Shown here in pieces: positions 57,784-64,000 of a stretch of 64,000 nt of DNA; within the stretch, counting starts at the first letter, position 1; every line of letters begins with the position of its first letter. Both the position numbers and the translations under genes were made by a program. The stretch is from Pristionchus mayeri (lineage: Eukaryota; Nematoda; Chromadorea; Rhabditida; Neodiplogasteridae), in assembly GCA_036245805.1 (NCBI GenBank), contig BTRK01000001.1:7440001-7504000 (forward strand), given 5' to 3'. The notes under the pieces are model-generated. The model was not told where the DNA came from. It saw only the letters and a program-made list of their open reading frames with translations, and made no database searches.

Positions 57784-58900
57784 CTCTCGTCTAGCTCCTC
57801 TTCATCTGTCCTCCCCTCTCCCTGAGTGGTGAGCAGACCTGGCATTGGCACATCTATGCATTTCATTACACAAGAAATCTGGGCCTATCGAACAAATATC
57901 GAGAAAAATGATGAGACCACGGTCCATTTGTTTATATGGCACATTAGTTTGATGGAATGCACGAAAAAGATAGATTCCCTAGAGAAAGGAAAGTTGAGTG
58001 TGGAATTCCATTCAGGGCTCGTGGACGGCCATGTCAGCTGAGAGTCGGGATGAGTTAAAAGGAAACAATAGGCCTCGTACTCTCTCTGTCTACCGCGATC
58101 TTTCTTGCTTTCTGGCCTTTTTCTTGCGAGTTCAAGAGTGTGGCATGAAGTGAAAGTGAGTCACAAATCATGCATGACACTTCAACGAAACTCCCGTTCC
58201 CACCTTGAGAATGGCCACTTTTTCCTTTTTTTCCGGGAGAGAGAGGATGGCTTATCGGATCTTCCTTCCGCATTCCATTTCGTCGTGCAGACCGTTGCAG
58301 AATCCTGCAGAATTAGGATGATCCTTTCGTGCGATGCCGCATGCATGTGAGAAAAGAGAATATGACCATGACACCAGAGAAATTCATGTTGCCACCCAAG
58401 AAATGTGTGTTCCTGTTTTCCGGCAGAGAGGTGATTGATCATTACGCGTCTGTCTCGTGTAAAAAGCCGGTGTTAAATCCCGCAGAATACCCCTGTCATT
58501 TTTGTGAAACCATGTGTGATTCAGGAGGAGAAGGATGGCACAAGCGAAACTCCCGTTGCCACCCTACGAATAGCCTTGTTTTCCTAGCCATTGTGAGACA
58601 TCTTCCTCGGGTTTCGAATAGCTAAATTTAGTCGAGATCTCATGAGAGGTGAGTCAGCAAGGCATGAGACAGAATAAGAGTACAATTTCACAAGTATTTT
58701 AGAGAAGTGACACATAATTTGATTTTGTAGCGTCTCGCACGATTCTAGGGCTGCTTTGGAATGGAATCAAGTAAAATGTATCAAGTGCGGCGCACATTCG
58801 AAATTTGTAGCCGCACTTTTTTCTTAGTGAATTCTTCGAGTATAGCACTGTGCTGATTCTGAATCTGATTTGCGATCTCTGTTTTCTCATTATCTTCGCT
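57784..58900. repeat. Segmental duplication block (copy C flank)
   Basis: Third copy of the block at 36861 and 53399 (same landmarks, empty MITE site at about 58285). Likely promoter region of copy C. 58901-59480 is intergenic: it is CT-rich and shows no repeat end, but probably includes the promoter of the gene at 59481. Confidence 0.7.
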
Positions 58901-59480
58901 CTAATCAGAGTCATTAGGAATTGCTTGGCTCTAACTTTTCTCGCAGGTGATATATAACGTAGAGTGAAGATTCGGTTTCTTATTATACGATCCCTACTCA
59001 TGTAAATGCGCGTGGGAGGAGCAGAGATTACTACAGATTTTGGTCCCGTGGATGTCTGGTTTCCCTCTCCCTCCCTCTCATTCCCCTCTCGTAGCGGCAG
59101 CATGACTCACACAGTCACGCGCTTCTATACGAGTCCTGCCTGTTTCGCTGAATATCTACTCCCTCTCCATCCTCCTTCCTTCGCTCTTCGCTCCCTTTAG
59201 CGTCTCCCAAGCCTCTGTCGACTCTTTCTGTCTTCCTCTCTCTACTTCTCATGCTCTATCGTTCTCTTTAACCCACTAAATACCAGAGGAAAGTGAGAGT
59301 GCCCGTTGCCATGAGCCCCGGAGCCCGATACAGCAGGAGCTAGAGAGCAGATGAAACTGAGAGATCTTCAAGAGAAAGAAATGGGCGGAGCCTGCGTCTC
59401 CGCCGTACAAAATAGCCAACTTTACGTGAAGAAGCCTCACAGTTGTTTCTCTCGCTTTCGCTCGACGACTACTCGCAACC

Positions 59481-59937
59481 ATGGCAGACAACGAAGATGC
59501 GCCTCAGGAGCCCCAGGACGTCCAGGTAGGTAGCCCTATCGATTTCCCATTTCAAATTTTCGAAATTACCGCCAAAAATAAATTGAATTTCGCAGGTGGA
59601 CTACACCAAGTACGACGAGGACTCGGTGCCGCAGGAGGAGAAGGTGAGAACCGGGAATTAGCAGCCATAACCGGAAAATAGTCAGAGCCGGGATTTCCCA
59701 GAACCGGAGATTACCAAAAGTCGGTTGTAGGATATCAAGCACACTCACCCGGGCCGCCCGGATCTCGACTACGACGAGACTCCCGTCGGACCGGCGCCCG
59801 GCACCGAGGTACGGTAGGCCAGATGATTTTCCGCTGTGGATCTGGGTACAAAACGACGGAACCAGGCCGGGAAATAGCAGAGTTTCGAAAAATACAGATT
59901 TTCAATGTAAATATTTGCAGGGTGAAGACGCCTAATC
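59481..59937 (+). CDS. Small acidic protein, four phase-0 exons
   Basis: Unrecognised. Exons 59481-59525, 59596-59643, 59731-59808 and 59923-59937 give 61 residues and end GEDA. The sequence begins MADNEDAPQEPQDVQ, continues VDYTKYDEDSVPQEEK, then has HTHPGRPDLDYDETPVGPAP. It is strongly acidic, has no signal peptide or membrane span, and is likely disordered. All introns are phase 0 and short (70-114 bp), so exon skipping would keep the frame. The ATG is in a CAACCATGG context and is the first in a new frame after a CT-rich leader. Gene structure, good splice sites and codon use support a real gene even though the protein is small. Confidence 0.7.
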
Positions 59938-61446
59938 TCTTCGAGTTGAAGAAAGCTAACGAACTAAATCCATAACAGTTAATCTCCCCCGAAAACGCCG
60001 CCAAGAAATAGCAGAGATGTGTGTACAGATGCATATTGTTAATCTTCGAGAGATAGAAATTGTGATTCCAGTGAATGTAATGTGTGTGTATTTCCATGTT
60101 TATTCTGAGTAAGACGATAAATGGCTTAATGCGGCAATAATGGCATAAAGACATCATGTATATCTCAGGGTGGGTTGAACGGCGCACATTGCCAAGGGGA
60201 ATATCGGAGATGTGGAGACAATTAGTGCATTACACGTCACAAAAACACGTGACTCTATCTACATCAACCAAAGTTGTGATAAAATCATGTTAAAATATCT
60301 AGGGGAAGCTCAAGGAGATATATATTAAGATTTTAGAATAGAGGATCAGAATTGGCGCATCAGTTAAACCCAGTGAGTGTTAAGAAGTTCAGGCTCTGAA
60401 AATTGACGTATTTGTGGGTTATCAAAGGTGTGAAATATGTGCCAGCTTAAAGAATCGAAATATAGTGTTGCAGAAAAGGCGATGGAGAAGAGTACATATT
60501 TTAATTCCCGCAATTGCGTATCTCTGCTTCCAATTGAGATAGAGACTCGAAATGTCGTTGAAGAAGGAGCGTCAGCAAAATTAAACTTTGGACGCTGTCA
60601 TAACCATGGCCTAGCCCACCATCCAAAGATCATACTTCATACATGAAATTTTAATTATCTGGTTCGTCTGAGTCGCAATATTTGTGGGTATTCAGCTATT
60701 TCGTCTTCTCCTTCAATGTCTCCACGCCATAAGAGGAGAGTAGCGCACATCTCGACACAAAAATTAGAATGTAAAATTTTGGATCTTGAGCAAAAACACG
60801 CGATATGGCATGTTTTCGTCGAAAAAAAGCGCGATATCACGTTCGCGATTTTTGAAAATAGAACTTTTCCCGGTGTAAAAAATGACGTAGATTCCGAATC
60901 CGAGAAGATCTCATTAGCAATTGGAATATTTTTTTTCACGACATCGATTCTTCTCAACTTTTGGATATCGACAAAACATACTTTCTACAATATCAATACA
61001 TAATATTTATTTTTCGTTTTCGACCTCAACATGAAAGTTGTTCATCTCGTCATGGCGATCATTTTTCCTTTTTTGGCGAAGTTCCTACTCAACTTTTAAG
61101 AGTTTTCCAGAGCCGGCTTTTAGGCACTTTTCAATTTCCGGCCCCGCAAAGTGAAATGGAAGTTACTTGACCATAGGTACATCTACCACCACGGTGGGGA
61201 TGAGATTGAAGCACTTTGAACAGTTTGTCAAATGGTGGTCTCGAATTCATGCAATCTCTCAGAAGACCCATTTTACAACAAGTTTACTTTCAGAAATGTT
61301 CTGAAATTTTTGAAAACATTCCATGTATTGCTGATTGATGACTGCTAAAATATGATTCCTCCACAGAATTTATCGAGAACCGAAATTCTAGAATTAGTAA
61401 GTGGTGAGCTCTCCTATCCTTCTTCAGCCTTGTTTTGTCATTTCTC
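59938..61446. other. Intergenic between convergent genes
   Basis: Contains the 3' UTR of the acidic-protein gene (from 59938) and, near 61446, that of the minus-strand gene. Two overlapping open frames at 60655-61003 (opposite strands) have no recognisable domain or splice signals and are not called. Confidence 0.4.
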
Positions 61447-63811
61447 TCATTGAGAAGTAACGATGGTCACAATTATGAGTAGCATGATCAATATGGAAAT
61501 GAGAGCGACGTATGGTATAGCTGAAAGATGAGCGTTTAATAATATTAATAATTTGTTACTCCGTGGTCGTATGATATCATTTAATGATGCGGATCTACTT
61601 TTCAGAGTCTAATAAAATACAAAGTTTTCACATTTTCAATTACCGATAAACTGGCTTCTCCGACAGCTCTTCAAATAAACTGTCAACACTTCGACCACGG
61701 AAGAATTTAATCTGGAAAAGGTAAGTGTGCAGCCACGGCAAGCGATGTTTCAGTAATCAAGAGACGAGTACGTTCGGTGCTGCAGTATGCCTACTGCCCA
61801 AAGTGCTTCTAGGGAACGTCAATCTTTTTAAAAAAATGCTCCAGTGAATGTTGTATTAGGTTGATTCATAATTTTCGCTCCAATTTCACGCATGTTGTTT
61901 TTGAACTATTTTTTACTTCGAACTTTATCAATTCTCTCATACCTTTTTGCATGATATTAGTACATGTGCTCTCTCCATAGCGCACCTATACTCATACATG
62001 ATCAATCGATTTTACGGGAATGCCAAATACTGAAATGCCACAAACTTGAAATTGGCACAGCCTATTTGATTGAATGGTACTCATTGCGTAATGATGATAG
62101 CGCGACAACAACACTATTTTCATAAAGTATTTTGTATGGGCATTCTTATAGTAGACGTGCATCGGAACAGCCTTGAAACTGCCTGACCAGATAGGAAGGA
62201 ATTCCATAGTTGTGAATTCTTGAATATTGCGGAATTTGTTTTTTGGAACTGCGCATTTCTGATGAACGAGCTAGTTGTCTTAAATTTATCAGAAGTGGGC
62301 GCGCATATCATGTGGATGCTACCATTCAATAATTGTGGAGATTCACCATTCCATTCAAAAGCCACATTTATAAAGCAGACAAAATCGAAATTTGGTGGCC
62401 GGTTTCGCTAATTTTGACAACGCCTGCTCTTCGAGAGAGTCTGAAATTCCGTTTTCAAGTGTTTATCGGAAACAATGAACCTTACTTAGTGACTTAAGAA
62501 AAATATACCGCTTGTATCACATTCTTTTTGTTTAAGCGACGGCTTGAACACACCACTCAAAATCCGGTCAATTCGTAAATTTTTCGAAAAATATTTTTTA
62601 CTGCAGAACGAAGTGGAATTGATGCACATAAAACAGTTAATTTATGTGCACCTATTGTCACTCAAATAATGCCAAAGTACTCCTAAACAGAAGTGAACCA
62701 CAAGCGAGTAAACTATAGAAGTGTTGGAAAATTATGAATCAACCTGATACTATGTAGACTGGGCTTCGACATGCCCCAAATGAACCGTTCATATCATAGA
62801 TGTACATTGGAGAATGACATGTGAATATCATTTTTAAAAAAATGATCTTCACATCAAAGGCCCATTACCCTGTGCAATTCATTTATATTCGGGAAGAGAT
62901 CGATGTTAAAAAGGGGATCACAGAGAATAGGGAGATTGAGCGTCTTCACTCGTTCTTGGAAGAAAGAAGGGAGAGAAGGCACCGGGAGAAGACGAGTACA
63001 ATTGTTTCCATTCGGCACGACCAAGTGGTTCCTTTTGGATCTCCCGACACTGGGTCGGATGACTCAATTTTAAGATAACAAAGTGATTTTACTCGAATTA
63101 TATTCTACGTAAATGTTCAATCCCTGCTCTTTTTAAACTTTATTCGTCTGTATAATTTGTTTTTATTGAATTATTTGAATCGGTGTGTGCCAATTTAAAA
63201 AAAAAAAAATTAAAGATATGTATGCGAATATCGTATTGAGTTAGCATTCACAACTTGGTGTTTCGTACCGAATTGAAAAGTAAGGCCGATGGTCAGGAGC
63301 GAGAAATAAAGGTCTAATAGTGTGAGGATTAATACACTGGTGGGCTCTCGATATGCTTGATGACAAGGTTTTCACGCATGTTCACTCTCATTTCGAGCTC
63401 CCCGACGGTTGTTGACGTTGGTTCCTCAGTTGAATTGCATTTGAAAACAACACGTTTGCCCAAGTGATGGAACATCTGAAAACATTATTCACTGCATTAT
63501 TCGGAATTCGAGTGGAGAGAATAATTGAATCATAATGGAAATATTAAAGATATGTATGCGAATATCGTATTGATCCACCTCGATTTTACCTTGATCAACT
63601 TCTCAGCATCACTCAATGAGAATTTGGTTGTACAGCGTATACCTTCGATGAAAATACTTTCACATTTGCGAGTGAGTATTTGTTGAATAATAGAGAGTTT
63701 GCCCTTATCCGATACTTTCCAATTTACAACACTGAATACCAATTTCTTCACGAAAGTAGCAACTTTCAGAAAAAAATTGGAATGTTTCTTAAAATAAACC
63801 ATGATAGCCAA
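61447..63811 (-). CDS. Protein with C-terminal membrane anchor (5' end incomplete)
   Basis: Unrecognised. Exons 61447-61520, 61644-61711, 63336-63475 and one ending at 63590 (open upstream to about 63760-63811) join with matching phases: GT/A at 63336-61711 and G/CT at 61644-61520. The protein reads KCESIFIEGIRCTTKFSLSD, then MFHHLGKRVVFKC, a Ser/Thr-rich stretch, ENLVIKHIES, NSSVVEVLTVYLKSC, and ends with a hydrophobic anchor (ALISILIMLLIIVTIV) and TSQ before TGA. A tail anchor is inferred. The style of the soluble part recalls lineage-expanded nematode families (for example F-box-associated proteins), but I see no diagnostic motif. The 1.6 kb intron 61712-63335 hosts the element at 61856. 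The 5' exons lie partly outside what I could resolve and may extend past the window. Confidence 0.55.
61856..62747. mobile_element. TA-flanked mariner-type element, 892 bp
   Basis: TTAGGTTGATTCATAATTTTC-type ends: TTAGGTTGATTCATAATTTT at 61856 and AAAATTATGAATCAACCTGA at the right, with TA at 61854 and 62748. Minus-strand frames at 61992-62365 overlap in different phases and do not show mariner catalytic motifs. Same broad family as 7098-7999 and 27980-35048. Confidence 0.8.
63030..63075. repeat. Half of a GGTCGGATGA hairpin MITE
   Basis: CACTGGGTCGGATGACTCAA matches one arm of the 26776-26851 family. No mirrored arm is seen. Confidence 0.4.
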
Positions 63812-64000
63812 ATGGTGTTTGCTAATTAAATTACTTGGCTTGTCAGGTAGGTTATACGTATACAGTACGTGCTAATCGCCTTGGTCATGTGCGTGCGCGG
63901 CGCTGCGCTGCGGAGCGCTTCTTGCGCGGATTGATTTTGCGGAAAGAATATTGTTTTTCACGATTCGAACCTATTATTTTCGAATTCTCCGTAAAATTTC
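63812..64000. other. Right edge, nothing assigned
   Basis: A GC-rich GTGCGTGCGCGGCGCTGCGC stretch at 63887-63915 stands out in AT-rich surroundings. No frame or repeat end could be assigned. Confidence 0.3.

Noticed and set aside
60655..61003. Overlapping frames on both strands near 60.7-61.0 kb
   Set aside because: Neither has a domain, signal peptide or good splice sites that extend it.

Overview
This is a stretch of a nuclear animal genome, and the gene structure points to a nematode (most likely a rhabditid or diplogastrid; species not determined). The signs are many very short exons, GT-AG introns with TTTCAG-type acceptors, introns as short as 49 bp, a divergent serpentine chemoreceptor and mariner elements. 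Most long open frames here are transposase, LINE or satellite translations. The real host genes had to be assembled exon by exon from splice sites and reading phase.

Left third (1-25 kb, all minus strand). Positions 17-17537 hold one large gene of at least 31 exons. It encodes a type II membrane protein with a signal anchor, a SEA-like module and three von Willebrand A (VWA) domains, of which only the second keeps an intact MIDAS motif. Its introns carry an intronless tRNA-Tyr, a mariner element, two other TA-flanked or foldback elements and several hairpin MITEs. Upstream, after a tRNA-Tyr and a tRNA-Pro, lies a complete seven-exon p24/TMED cargo-receptor gene (19629-24505), whose largest intron holds a 2.7 kb palindromic element with a TA-flanked element inside it. 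A third tRNA-Tyr is at 25308.

Middle (25.9-35 kb). A plus-strand chemoreceptor GPCR is broken by an in-frame TAG and seems to lack one transmembrane exon. It is followed by a nested set of insertions: a satellite monomer interrupted by a TA-flanked element, interrupted by a G-rich foldback, interrupted by a non-LTR retrotransposon (ORF1 intact, ORF2 broken), itself interrupted by another foldback.

Right half (35-59 kb). Three diverged copies of a segment each carry a small single-pass membrane protein gene: copy A 35788-36860, copy B reduced to one exon, copy C 55862-57783. Between A and B lies a roughly 157 bp satellite with a higher-order repeat of about nine monomers, wrapped around a near-perfect 7.9 kb palindrome (arms about 3.4 kb). 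Each palindrome arm carries the same two-exon, 84-residue cysteine-rich reading frame. The last 5 kb hold a small acidic protein gene (59481-59937) and the 3' end of a gene for a protein ending in a membrane anchor (61447 to beyond about 63760).

No pathway links these genes. The window is best read as a few ordinary secretory or membrane genes in repeat-rich DNA. The palindrome with its higher-order satellite and the nested insertions are the most unusual structures. Coordinates of spliced genes were worked out by hand; exon lengths and phases were checked for consistency except where noted.
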